DNA of 64,000 nt from Lepeophtheirus salmonis (Eukaryota > Arthropoda > Copepoda > Siphonostomatoida > Caligidae): positions 42,648,492-42,712,491 of the forward strand of contig NC_052136.2 of NCBI RefSeq assembly GCF_016086655.4. The letters are read 5' to 3'. Below, piece after piece: positions 34,195 through 45,600 of the stretch; the stretch's first letter is position 1; each line of letters begins with the position of its first letter. A program made the position numbers and the translations under genes. The notes beneath the pieces were generated by a model. That model saw only the letters and a list, made by a program, of their open reading frames with translations, ran no database searches and was not told the DNA's origin.

Positions 34195-35755
34195 TTGTTC
34201 ATAACGGTAACGTGTTGTGCAGTGTATTGTAATAATAGATCAACTTTGACTAAAAAGTTTCCTGCTTATCGTCCAAGAAAATGATTCATTTTCCAAAAGA
34301 CATCAATCGAAGGAAGTTGTGGATCAATGCCATCAAACGTGCGAATTGGACTCCCACCAAAGACTCAAGAGTTTGCCAAGTAGTACAATCAACATTGTTT
34401 ACACTGTGAGGGATGTGAAAAATATTTTAATGGGTTTTCTTATGATGATGTCACTGGGCTCCATAATTATAATTATTTATACTTAAATTATTTGCATTAG
34501 GGTCACTTTGAAGAATGAATGTTTCTGCGGAAGTCTTCAAAAGGACGGTACATAATCAAATTCCTACTTTATTTGAAATAGAGCACACAGGCGAATATAA
34601 GACACATATTTTTGTGATTATACTCGCTGGAATTTCAAGTAGATGGAAGCAAGCAGTTGGTTATTTCTTTACTCAGATTCAGTTAATGGGTCTGTACTGG
34701 GAAAAAATTAGAAAAGATGTCATCATAAAAGCTTCTAAAATTGGTCTACGTGTAAGATCAATTACCACAGATATGATGGACCCATCAAACCAGGCAATGT
34801 TCCGTTGGTAGAGTTAATTTTGTAAGAAAAAATAAAATTGTCAACTTCGTCCCTCATCCAGCAAATCCGAAAGAAAATGGATACTTTTTTTATGGTGTTC
34901 CCCATCTTCAAAAAATCTTCGAACATCTTTAGTAAACAATATTGAAATTATTTTGCCATCATTTTTTGGGAAGAAAGACATTTATCAAACTATATCGTTT
35001 CTGTAAAACATCTTCAAAAACCGGTAGAGTTAAAAAAAGTTTAGGAATTGAAAATTGTTCAAAATCTTTCTGGAAGTATCATAAACCCAAGCCATTTTTC
35101 AAAAATGAATGTTGCTGATGCAATGACTTCTTTTCCCCATGCAACAAGTGCGGCCTGAGATATTAGACAATCCAGGAGTCAGATGGGTTAAGATTATTAA
35201 TGGCAGAATTTATTGTTTTGATTCGTTCCTGGTTCGAACTCATGACCTATCGATCACCTATGATGGTTTTAAGTTATCAAAATGAGAACAAATATAATGA
35301 AGCTATTCATACTTTACAAAAGGTAATCGAAATCATTCGTCAATGTAATGTAGGAAAAAAAGGTTATGGGAAGCCATCGTAAACTAGTATCATTTTATCG
35401 ACAACTTCCATCCTTCAGTTGCACATGAAGATCCTTGATGAAGGATTTTCATTCATTTTAACTGGAAGATTTACTCAAGATGCCGTGGAAAATTTATTCA
35501 GCCTTATTAGGTACAAAATCCCAACTCCAACATCAATCTAAGAATAATTACTTTAAGTCAATTCATGAAGGAAAAGGGATCTTCCAATTATCAGTATGAT
35601 AATGGTAAATATCTAATCGATTTATTAGATGATTATAAAGAAGGAAGAAATAAATCTGACGAAGTGGATAATGCATATTTTCTTCAAGAACTAACTCCTC
35701 AACTTCTAGAAGAAGATACTGAACAACAAACAACGGAAGTTTAATAATATATTGC
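34195..35755 (+). mobile_element. P-element/THAP9-like transposase remnant, copy B
   Basis: Order of pieces: a THAP domain (CNNRSTLTKKFP; frame change; FPKDINRRKLWINAIKRANW and TPTKDSRVCQ), then GISSRWKQAVGYFFTQIQL and IKASKIGLRVRSITTDMMDP of the RNase-H-like core, then KMNVADAMTSFPHATSAA, FIVLIRSWFELMTYRSP, NKYNEAIHTLQKVIE, GKKGYGKPS, and in a further frame FILTGRFTQDAVENLFSLIR, ending near an EDTEQQTTEV tail. This follows the THAP9/P-element order to the C-terminal VENLFS region. It is longer and better preserved than copy A but has several frameshifts and stops. Confidence 0.8.
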
Positions 35756-37760
35756 AGGCTATATTTTAAATCATATTAGCAGCTGTTTATTCGGATTGAC
35801 ATAGCTTTGTTATTTTGGACACTAACGATAGTGGCCCGTATTCAAAACTCCTTGATCTAAAAGTTTTGTTGTGGATTTTTGTTAATCTGCTCTTTCCCTT
35901 GAGTCCTTCAGTGATAAGTAAAGAGACTAAAAAGGAAAGAGGAGACAAGATCGTTGAAATAAAAAGTAAACAAAAAATATGGTGTCCGGAAAAAGTGGCA
36001 ATGGAAAAATGGCAAAATAAAAAAAAGGAAATGTGTCTAAATGGAAAAATGGCAAGATTCTTTAAAACTGATATAATGACTATCATCACCAATATAATAT
36101 ATATTATGATAGAAGAAAAATAAAAAACACGACAGCGGTTCTCATGGAAGAAGTGCTAATCACTTAATTCTCCGTTATCAATTACAATATCATTAGACAT
36201 GATGTATCATTCATATTTGACAAGACTCTTGGATCGACAGACAAGCATTTGCAAAATACTACTAGGCAAGATCAAGCGATTTCCACTTCGTTATAATCCA
36301 GAATGTGAGGTAGTGGATGGCTTTGGAGCGACAAACCACTGAGAGGATTCGGGTAGGTTGTCAAAGGTCGAGTCGTTGGAGAGTACGATTTTATGAAGAT
36401 GAAAATATGTATTTACATTTATTCAATAAATAAATTAATTGATGGAATTAAACATTGACACAGGAATTTACATTAATATTTGTTTTACAAGTTAATGAAA
36501 TTGGGGCTGTATTCTCATTCTAACTTGAAATGAATGAAGATATAGAGCTATAATTTTCATATTCTTTGATAAATATCACTGAATGTCATTATTATTTATT
36601 ACAAACGTAGTTACATATTCAAATATCATAGTATCGTACTAGAAAAATACATTTAAAAATTCGTTGGAAGAGCATATAATCACTTGTTATGGTTCTTATA
36701 ACTTGGCTTGATACATTGGAAGTATGAATTCACAGTCTTAGATAAACAACTTCAAGAATTCGAGTCCTTTAGATAACTACGTTATGTAGCCTGTTTCGTT
36801 CTCTTTGGGCAAGACCACCGTTCTATTGTAAATTTCAGATTGCTCCAACTTTACTGATCTTTAGAGTTTTCTTCACACTTTACAACGACTGTAGTGTTTG
36901 TTTATTTTTCTTTTATTGTAATATATACATATTAAATTAGTGATGGTTATTACATCAGTTTAAAAGAATCTTGCCATTTTTTCCTAAAATCAAAAATATG
37001 TAGATGAATTATGTTTAGGATTCACGTAACTTCAAACCAAAAATATAGAATATAAATACCCTTCGTTGGGTAATGAGTAATATATTTTGGTTTTAAAATA
37101 ACTTTTATAATTTTTTAGAGCATAATTATTATTCAAATACTATTAATTATTGTTTTAATTAATAGTTTAGGTTTCTAGTTAAATTTAAAGAAAAATAAAT
37201 AACCTTATCCAAGGTTAAATCAATCACTCGTCAGATCGCCATCTTCCATCTTTTGAAATTTTGCATATAGCTAAATATTGAATAGAAACTCAAAAATCTA
37301 AAATTTTAATTTTCTTTGATCTCTATATCGATCTAATTTATACGTGATTGCATAGATATTTACACATTGATTGGTCTATATTTTATACTTTTACCTAATA
37401 AAAGGTATCTTTGATCTTGAGGTCAAGAGGTAAAATCTTTGATCTTGATTTTCAAACATAGAATACTTTATTTTTTCTCAAATTTTCATGAAATGGCCGT
37501 CAACATATAGTAATTAATTTCAAAAATGTTTTAGGACTACTTTCAAATTTGGGTCAACGTCTTAGCAAAATACTAAGAATGGGATGTACAAAACTAGTGT
37601 ACAAAATTAGAGAAGATAATTAAATTAGAATTTTGGCGTGACAGATTTACACTCATTTATACATTTTATTACATGTTATATAGATTTTATAAAACACAAT
37701 GGTCTTAATTGTATGAGTGATAAGTCTATAAATCAGAAGGTAACATTTGGGCTTGATTAG
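35756..37760. repeat. Gene-free stretch with a dispersed repeat at 36145-36290
   Basis: 36145-36290 resembles 22635-22750 (shared GCTAATCACTT, GACAAGACTCTTGGATCGAC-like core). The rest is AT-rich with no conserved coding sequence; a lone 102-codon frame near 35815 has no recognisable features. Confidence 0.45.
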
Positions 37761-37764
37761 ATCG

Positions 37765-38590
37765 AACGGCAATTCTGCATGCTTTTATAACCAAAATGCA
37801 ATCCTCCAGCTTTAAAGAGCAAAGAAAGAGTTAGAAGATGGAGAAATGGTAGTGGTTTTTGGCTTCTCTGGGAATTTTTATTTCGTTGTTCAGGACGAGG
37901 TGCAAAGTTTTCATTGGAACAATTCTATGAAAACACATCACCCTTTCGTTTGGTATTTCAAGCAAAACACCAGCTTAAAACGTGCTAACTTTGCAGTGAT
38001 ATTGTCAGTGTAACACTAATGATACTGTGAATGTCCATTTAGTTATCAATAAATTTATCCAATTTGTTCAAGACACCTTGCCATACATTAAAAAATAAAA
38101 TACTTTTCGGACGGATGTGCAGGACAATATAAGAATTTTAAGAACTTCTTACACCTTTGCTACAACAAAGCATATTTTGGAATCTCAGCAGAATGGATTT
38201 TTTTGTCAACAAGTCATGGAAAAGGGTCATGTGATGGTTCAGGAGGTACAATAATACGGTTAGTGAGTAAAGCAAGTCTAAGGCGTTGTTCAGAAGGAAA
38301 AAACCTCGGAACCAATTTTAACTCCTATCCAATGTTATAAATTTTGTTAAAAAAATGTTAAGAATATAAATTTTGCATATTCCAAATGTAGGGAATATAA
38401 TCAAGAATTGGTGCTCTTAAGCGATAGGCAAAAAAGGGTCACCACTATACCTGGAACTCAGAAGTTACCCTCATTTATCCCTGTGTCGAAATTTCCTTAC
38501 AGGTGAAACATTTTACTGCTTCTGAGGTATGGGTAGTTAAAAGAGTTATCACGACACCAAAAAAAAGCTAAGTATCGAGTTGAAAATTAT
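37765..38590 (+). mobile_element. Remnant of an orphan transposon-type protein (SDG/GKG motif family)
   Basis: Across shifting plus-strand frames the peptide pieces are GNFYFVVQDEVQSFHWNNS, HPFVWYFKQNTS, KYFSDGCAGQYKNFKNF, LCYNKAYFGISAEWIF, STSHGKGSCDGSGG, IRLVSKASLRR, then FPYRVKHFTASEVWVVKRV. I recall this order from repetitive, uncharacterised proteins in arthropod genomes. The spaced acidic residues in a QDEVQ...FSDG...CDG arrangement suggest a DDE-type nuclease, which is inference. Stops and frameshifts show it is inactive. No ends were recognised. Confidence 0.5.
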
Positions 38591-38689
38591 ATATACAATA
38601 CAGCGGCTGTAAGAAAAAAAAATATTATTGTGTGACATTATAAATTATTTATGAATTCTTGATAACTGAAATAAAGTTAGAAATTTACC

Positions 38690-38800
38690 AAAAATCCACC
38701 AAAACTCAACAAAAACGATACCGACAAATGGGAAGGCTCAATCGGGCAATGAGGCATAGTTCTACTTTGTCCGATACTCCACCAAAAATCGACCTATAGT
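38690..38800. repeat. Dispersed repeat, reverse copy of 24165-24260
   Basis: The reverse complement shares GGTCGATTTTTGG, CAAAGTAGAACTATGC and CTCATTGCC with 24165-24260. Non-coding. Confidence 0.6.
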
Positions 38801-39365
38801 TTTTAATTAAATCTTAACATACAATTAAATACAAATTTCTTAATTTGAAGCATTTATCTCAATTGATGGAGTTATTCAAAGAATAGTCTATGAATAGATT
38901 AATCCTGATGACCCAGACCTAGTATATGAATTGTAACATGGAAATTTACCACCTCGTTACCTTTATTGTATGACGCAACCTTTCCTCCAAAAAAGAAACC
39001 GAAAAAAGCCGGAAATCATCTGGTGGTTAAACAAATTAGTCAATCATTCCAACTCCTGTATATCTCTTATCTAGTCCCTAAAGCATTAATCATGTATCAC
39101 TATCCAGTGAATTCTTAAATTCATTGCACAATCATATTATTTCTTCACCATTTTTAAAATGAATTACATATATATATTGAATTATAATATTGCTTAGTTA
39201 TATTCTATTGAAAGCGTAGCTATAAATTTGTAATTTACCAAGAACAACAAGAAATTGTATTCCTGTTCTTTTGGAAACTGAGCGTTAGTATAAAATAACT
39301 TATTACTTTGTTTATTTATCAAAAAATTATGAAATAGCCATGACATGACAGAGAAATAAGGAAAT

Positions 39366-39540
39366 TGACAGCTGACAACAAAATACATTGGGTATTTTTG
39401 CGTTAGCGAGATAACGCCATGTTACGGTAGCCGGACTTTATGGAGACAGTCAATCAAATTATTTTCTCCATAAAGTCCTTGAACGGACTATATAGAGACT
39501 GTGGACTATTTAGATACATTTTGATAAAATTTAGAAGTTA
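39366..39540. repeat. Transposon-end-like repeat followed by a small inverted repeat
   Basis: 39366-39420 (ACAGCTGACAACAAAATACA through GCGTTAGCGAGATAACGCC) also occurs diverged at 53091-53147 and 61915-61972, in the latter case inside a Tc1-like element. Immediately after, GGACTTTATGGAGA and TCTCCATAAAGTCC (39433-39476) form an inverted repeat. Probably a solo end of a DNA transposon. Confidence 0.5.
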
Positions 39541-39589
39541 GAACAGTTTTTTCCTAAAAATAAAAAATAATAAAAGAAAATAATAATAC

Positions 39590-40210
39590 AAAAATGAAAA
39601 AAATACATTTACCGTTGACCCCGTCTACAAGTAAAATTATTGGGTGGTATACTTTGGTAAAGCTGACAATAGCATCAGGAAAATCACAAAGATCAAACAT
39701 CCGGCCTCTATGATGATATGGGATGTTGTGGGATAAACTAGATAAAAAGACCTCTAATTTGGTTTTCTGTTGGATACCGATTACCCGCGGCCGACTACTG
39801 ATGGCGTTGAAGGAAAATGTGGTCTCATACATCACCAAGACCATCAAGAAGCCCAGCAAGGCCACGCACGTACTTCAGCAGGACGGGTCACTGGCCCATA
39901 CTGCTAATATTGTTCGAGAGTGGATGGGTAGCAACATGAATTTCTGGTCAAAAAACCTTTAACACCCTCAAATCCCTATCTGAATCCACTGGATTACTCT
40001 ATTTGGTGGCAAATAGAGAGAAGGTCTGCAAAATCTGCCACCCGAATATCGATGCTCTGAAGACCTCCCGTTAACCAGCAGTGGATGATCATGAAAAATG
40101 ACTACGTTGCCAATGTGTACAAGGAGTTCCGGAGGCTGTAATTGAGGCTGATTGCGTCCAGATTCATGATTAATGTGCATTGTTATAGTAAAAATATTAT
40201 AAAATAACAT
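39590..40210 (+). mobile_element. Mariner/Tc1-like transposase remnant (DDE half)
   Basis: Pieces in order: VDPVYK, KADNSIRKITKIKHPASMMI, then (39,800-39,960) KENVVSYITKTIKKPSKATH, VLQQDGSLAHTANIVREW, MGSNMNFW, and in a second frame PYLNPLDYSIWW. The second catalytic Asp (QQDGS) is present; the usual PDLNP is PYLNP, so the third site is damaged. Multiple frame changes; no N-terminal domain seen. Confidence 0.75.
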
Positions 40211-40655
40211 TTTCTATGTATAAAATTATCCTGATCAGTTATAAGTAATTTAATAACTACTTAGAGGTAGGTCTCAGTACTTTTTCTACATCAGGTATAA
40301 CTATTGGCTATAATGTCTATTTCTTTTTATATACCCCAGTATATATGCTACACCACTATATTTAACAAGAAAATAACATACGCTTTCAAAATTAATTATA
40401 TTCCTCATAATTAAATAAGTAATGACTTAACAAAATGAGCAAGTTTTGACACAAACTTACAATATAATCATTGATAAATATATGTACAAAAGTAAAATAT
40501 TTATTACTTAAGAAAATGCAAATAAATTATGAATTGGCAGTTGATGGTTAAGATCATATCAACCAAAATATAGTATGAATTGTAATGCTTTTATAATGTT
40601 ATCGAGGTGCGAGAGAGATCCTGTTTTATTAAAACAATTTCCACTATCACACATA

Positions 40656-43600
40656 TTAGCGACCATGGAAAGCATTGATTTCAGGCATGTTAATTTTACT
40701 TTTCTCATCGATCTCCTTTTCAACTTCTTCTGCAGCTTTTAGACCTTGTAAGACTCTTGCAACAGTTTTGCCGTTAATAATGGTGGATATGCAAATGGTG
40801 TAGGCTTGTTTAGGTTCTACATCTCTTATAACGGATGTATAGTTAATACCCTGGATATTTTGCATTTCAGATCCACTTTCTTCAGAATCAATCATGAGTT
40901 TCCTGGGATGAATTGATTGCTCTGTAGCAGAAGAGAAAGTTTCAATTGCAGAAGATTTAGTATGAGGTTTGGTTTCAACAGTATATAAAATATTTGGAAT
41001 CAATTTCGAATTATTCATTAATTTTCGCGCGTTAACTGCTTCTTCGAATTTGACTCTAATCTCTAGATCACCACCTGCTCCACTCAAACGCTCTACAAGA
41101 ACATTGATTGGTTCAATTGTGCTTCTGAAGTCCTTGTCGAATAGACCCAATATTCTCAAGGAAGGAGCTAAACCCGAATTCTCAGCAAGTAAATCCAACA
41201 TCAGAGCAAGATCTCTGTTATTATAGTAAAGCTCATGGATATCTGTACTTCCAAAGTTCTTTAGACTCTTCATCATGAAACTCATTTTACCGAAGTAAGG
41301 AATTAGAAGCCATACCAAATTGTAAGACGTACAAAGCATGTATCCAATGAGAATAAAGAGTACAGTTCCAAGGACTACTCCATAAAATTGGGGATAAATG
41401 CCAGCACATTCGTAGTAAATCCCATGAACATTACAGTATACAATATCCCCTTTTCTCAAGGAAGCAACACCATAAACAATGAGCAAAGCAAATAAGAATA
41501 TAGCAACAACTAATTCGACAATGGTGCGATAAAGATAGGATTTGAAGAAATTGTTGCTTTTACGGAAGGAGTAAAGAACCTCAATACAGTCTTTGGATTC
41601 TTCAATAAGCTCTTCTCCTTCTTCATATGGGTTTTCAAGGGCTTCTTTTGCAATTAAGGAGTAGAACAAATCCACTTTTCGATCAGCTTTGAAGATTCTA
41701 GAAAAATATAGCACATATTAAAATACATTATCCTAATCGTTATTCAATTATGAGGGGTGGAGATATTATTCTTTTACATGAGGGGACCATTCTACATAGT
41801 AATTACAAATATATATATATAATAGCATACTTATATTTAATAAGTGTTGTTGAATTTCGAACATCATCCTTACCTAGTAAACATTCTCTCGATTCCAATA
41901 AGTAAAAATCCTATACCCAATAATATATAGGGAAAATAAAGTATAAAACGATCTAAAGCCATAACAGTACAATATTTGAGAACCCATCTCCACTGAAACC
42001 CCGCTTCTCATCCGATTTCACATATTCGTCCGGACAAGTACCCTCAAAGCATTGAGTACAATCTAATGGTGTCGAATTTATAGCAGCGTGTAGGTGCAAC
42101 AATGAGTCCTGGAAGAATAAAGACAGGATTAATGAGGATTCTATTAGAAAATATAATATTTCATGAACAGTTTGATAAATTACATGATAATAGAGCGTTT
42201 TCTTTTGACATCAGCATTGCTGATGTCAGCGAGTTTGGAGACTTAAACAACCAAGTTTTATACCTCTTTTTCATTAATATTCAGAAAAATAGTAAACTAT
42301 TGTATGTCAAAATCGGACCAAGAAATAATAGGACTTAAACCTTACTCTTTATCAAAAATACATGTCTCAAATGCTTAGTTTTATTATATATCTGACCCTA
42401 ATAAATATTAAAAATATGCATAATACAATATCATTTCAATATTGGGGATATAAATTAATTATTACAATGGAAGTAATAGGATATTTTCTCTAATTATCCT
42501 ACTTTTCTCGTCGCTAATCAATCAAATTTAGACATCCTATAAAGATTTTCAGTAAATATTATTTAATTCAAATATCAGTATTTATAATTGGCATCAAGTA
42601 GTATTCAATGCAAGTGTTAAGTCGTTTTTTATTCTCAAAGCTATTTGATGAAGTTAGTTAAAAATTTATTCGAAATTTGTTCATTTTATGTCGTAAAAAT
42701 ATCATTTTTGAGCCCCCAAGATGGAGTCTCCTTCAATTATGATGCAATTCATGACGTCAGTGAAAACGCTTTATACGAGTTGATGAATTATTTAAGAGTG
42801 GAATAAAGAGAAAGTGTTCATTATCATATTAATTATATATTTACATGGATGCATTCTTTAAGAAAACATATCAACTCACATCGACAATTATATTTTTTCC
42901 AAACATCGGGGATTGAAATATACGTAAGTATTATGTTACTTATAACATATTTGAAAATATATTAATAAAAATAATTTTATGAGGGTGTTTACAATTAATA
43001 CTTCGAGGGAAACCTTTAGTTTATGAGATACATTTTTACTAGGAGTACGGCGATGGATGAAATAAGTACTCATTTTTAACGAGTACTTGCACACCACATA
43101 CGCCGGCGTTTCAAAGGTTAAATCCCCTGTTAACATACGTACATATTATAAAATACATAATATATAAATAAAATGTTGTATAATAAAGCTAGAAACATTC
43201 CCATAAAGTTGAGTCTGGATTCATTTGTATTTTTTGATTTTATTGTCATTTCTATCGACAAGTTATTCGGATTACTCTTTTGGAGTTATTGCAAATGGCA
43301 CAATTTAAAGTAGAAACAAAATCAATTTCACTATTAAATAGTTATAAGTTGATAATTTTTATGGTTGAAAAATCAATAATATGGGGTCAAAATAAAGTAT
43401 CGTAAGTAAAATTAAGGTTTTAAACTATAGTTAACATTCTTAGGTATCTCAAATCATCCCTGAAATTGAATACAAAGTCTATAAGTGGGTGGAATAATAT
43501 TTCTTTAAAATATTGGGATGCACATAGGTGCAATTGTATATGTACAATGTAAAAAATGAATTATAATCTTTTTCTTGATTTTTGTAAAAACATGTAATGT

Positions 43601-44229
43601 TGACGCAGCACATACATGTGCTGCGTCAACATAAATACAATCCTGAATAAAAGATAAGTAGAAAATCCCAATTTAACATTGTAACATATAAAGCATTGTA
43701 ATAAGGCGAAAACACCAAAATTACTTTTTCCCCAACCTATTTTATGCATACAGACGATATATATTATTAGGCGATTAGGCTTTGTATTCAAAGTTATGGG
43801 ATGAGTTAAGATACTCAAGAATTGTAGCTATATTTTAGAAAATTCATTTGATATATTTGACTTAATTTGTCGCCGATATGCCCATTCCTCACTTTTTAAT
43901 TGTTATTTTGAACTGAAGACTCCAGTTTAGTCTCGGCCCGGACCAGTTCAGTCCTGCATATCAGTCCTGAAACTGATAAAGTTCGGTCCTGGATCAGAGG
44001 TGTCCACAGGAGTATACATATGCTAATGACCATGATTGTTAACATCTCTTTACCATAAAAATATCATTCATTCATTATTTTTTCCAGAAAAGCGTTCTTT
44101 CTTACCTGCCATTACCAATCCATACACAAGGAAGTCCTCAAGAACATCCCACCAAGGTCGAAAAGCTTTTTGAGCATCAGTGTGCCCCAATGCTTTACCA
44201 AGAAGGGCATTGCCAAATATTGTTGCCAT
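40656..44229 (-). CDS. Four-TM large-pore channel protein of the pannexin/innexin/LRRC8 superfamily, no LRR domain, three exons
   Basis: Exons on the minus strand: 44229-44106, 42108-41874, 41697-40656; GT-AG introns of about 2.0 kb and 176 nt. Exon 1: KAFRPWWDVLEDFLVYGLVM, like the LRRC8 start of TM1 (PWWDVF-DY). Exon 2: extracellular loop with several Cys (CTQCFEGTC), then ALDRFILYFPYILLGIGF (compare the KYFPYLVL of LRRC8/pannexin TM2). Exon 3: VDLFYSLIAKEAL, TM3 (ELVVAIFLFALLIVYGV), a second loop with two Cys (YCNVHGIYYECAG), TM4 (FYGVVLGTVLFILIGYM), then a cytoplasmic helical part (LYYNNRDLALMLDLLAENSG, STIEPINVLVE) like the pannexin C-terminus. No leucine-rich repeats follow; the Ser/Thr-rich tail ends at 40656. 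Exon 2 needs two small compensating indels (near 42005 and 42065) for an open frame. Total about 466 aa. The innexin YYQW signature was not seen. Confidence 0.75.
43430..43845. mobile_element. Foldback (palindromic) element with a perfect 15-bp central stem and mariner-like ends
   Basis: The centre, 43599-43630, is two 15-base arms GTTGACGCAGCACAT/ATGTGCTGCGTCAAC around AC. The outer sequences also pair imperfectly: ATGAGTTAAGATACTCAAGA on the right and GGTATCTCAAATCATCCCTG on the left. Within the right arm the minus strand has ATAGGTTGGGGAAAAAGTAA, similar to mariner terminal repeats. It lies in intron 1 of the channel gene and is related to the repeats near 7930, 20675 and 62850. Confidence 0.65.
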
Positions 44230-45420
44230 TTTATATTATTATATTTTGTAATAAAATAATAAATGTATTTCTATAAATAATACACGTAAGAGGAACAGAA
44301 GGAGAGAGAAATACGTTCTCTTGATCACCACACTCACATTCCACACTCACAAACACTCCACTTGCAAAGGAGAAACTAAAACCTGGTGGAACAACGATTC
44401 AATACACACATACACTTTGTTTCGGTGTTTTTGCGTTAAAAAGCGTATTTTTTCTTGTGAATACAACTATGTAACGCACACAGTTCCTTTCCTTCAATCA
44501 ATTTAAATGTCTTCTCTGCTCCACTATGCGTACTATCTCAACAATTCTAAGTTGTAACTTTTTACATTGTTTAATGAAAGTAGAGAATTGGGAGACATAG
44601 GACTAGGAGGATGGCCCGGGCATGTGCGAGTTCCTTCGACATCAATAATGCAATATTTGTTTCTATTTCCTATTGATTCCATCCTTTTATAATATGACAA
44701 CTCGTTGGCGCACTCCTTATTAATATTATGTTAAGATGCTCAGGAAGGAGGCGTAGACGTTAGAGTATTTAATGAATCAAGAGAATTGATAACGACTGCA
44801 AACTCTTCGCTTTTCCCTTTAACTGTCATTGATTCAAAGACTCTTAAGAATTTGTTTATTGCATGAAGATGCTTCTTCCTAAAGCCATGAAAAATATTAT
44901 ATCGGCTTACAATGAATTCTGACTAGTGATGCATAAAATATGTCATAAAGACCCAGGGTCATAAGACTGTACTGGATTTGACCGAATAAATTATGGAACG
45001 ACACAACACTATCCAGCGTTATAATCCTGACAATTTGAAGCATGTTTGGGAGGAGAGCAGCTTAGCTGTCATGACATTTTATTAGTTGGGCTGCAAAGTG
45101 CCGTGAGAGGAAGGATAATCATACAAACCCAACTCCTTATATAGCAAGGACGTATAGACTGGAATCACACCGATGTTGGCCCTCAATTTTAGTTCGAGTC
45201 CAACAAGGACATACATTTACAACTCTCGAGCAAGCCTTCATTATTAATCTCCGTCTTTCCTGAGCACAAGTGCTAGTTGTTAATTTGTACTTAGATATTC
45301 TGTCTTCAAAAATTAAATAATAATAATAATAGTAGATGCTTAGGAAAATAAAAATCTTTTTGAGATTGCTAAATAGAAAAAGCTGTCACCGCTTTCTAAA
45401 AGATATTTTAAACACATTTG
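44230..45420. other. Intergenic, no gene seen
   Basis: 5' flank of the channel gene plus moderately AT-rich DNA. Short open stretches lack recognisable domains. Confidence 0.4.
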
Positions 45421-45422
45421 CT

Positions 45423-45600
45423 TCCGAGCAAACCCTCATCACCTCCACCAAGGAAGCTGAACGGAGGCTATGTTTTTGCCCCTGTTTGTTATTTTGTTAG
45501 TAACCAGGATTACAGGCAAAGCTAAAGAAGGAGTTTGATCAAACTTGGTACGAAGATTATATATGGTCACAGTAAGAGGACATTAAATTTTGAAATGTCA
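45423..45600. repeat. Dispersed repeat resembling a widely distributed animal repeat (CACCTCCACCAAGG...GGATTAC)
   Basis: Contains in order CACCTCCACCAAGGAAG, TATGTTTTTGCCCCTGTTTG, GTTAGTAACCAGGATTACAG, TTTGATCAAACTTGGTA and CATTAAATTTTG. I recall the same order of landmarks in repeats of fish, molluscs and other animals. Non-coding here, single copy in this window. Confidence 0.6.

Noticed and set aside
35220..35250. GGTTCGAAC, like a tRNA B box
   Set aside because: It lies inside the P-element coding relic (SWFELMTYRSP), and no cloverleaf could be drawn around it.
35815..36123. 102-codon plus-strand frame downstream of P-element copy B
   Set aside because: Lys-rich low-complexity peptide in AT-rich DNA, no domain and no splice context.
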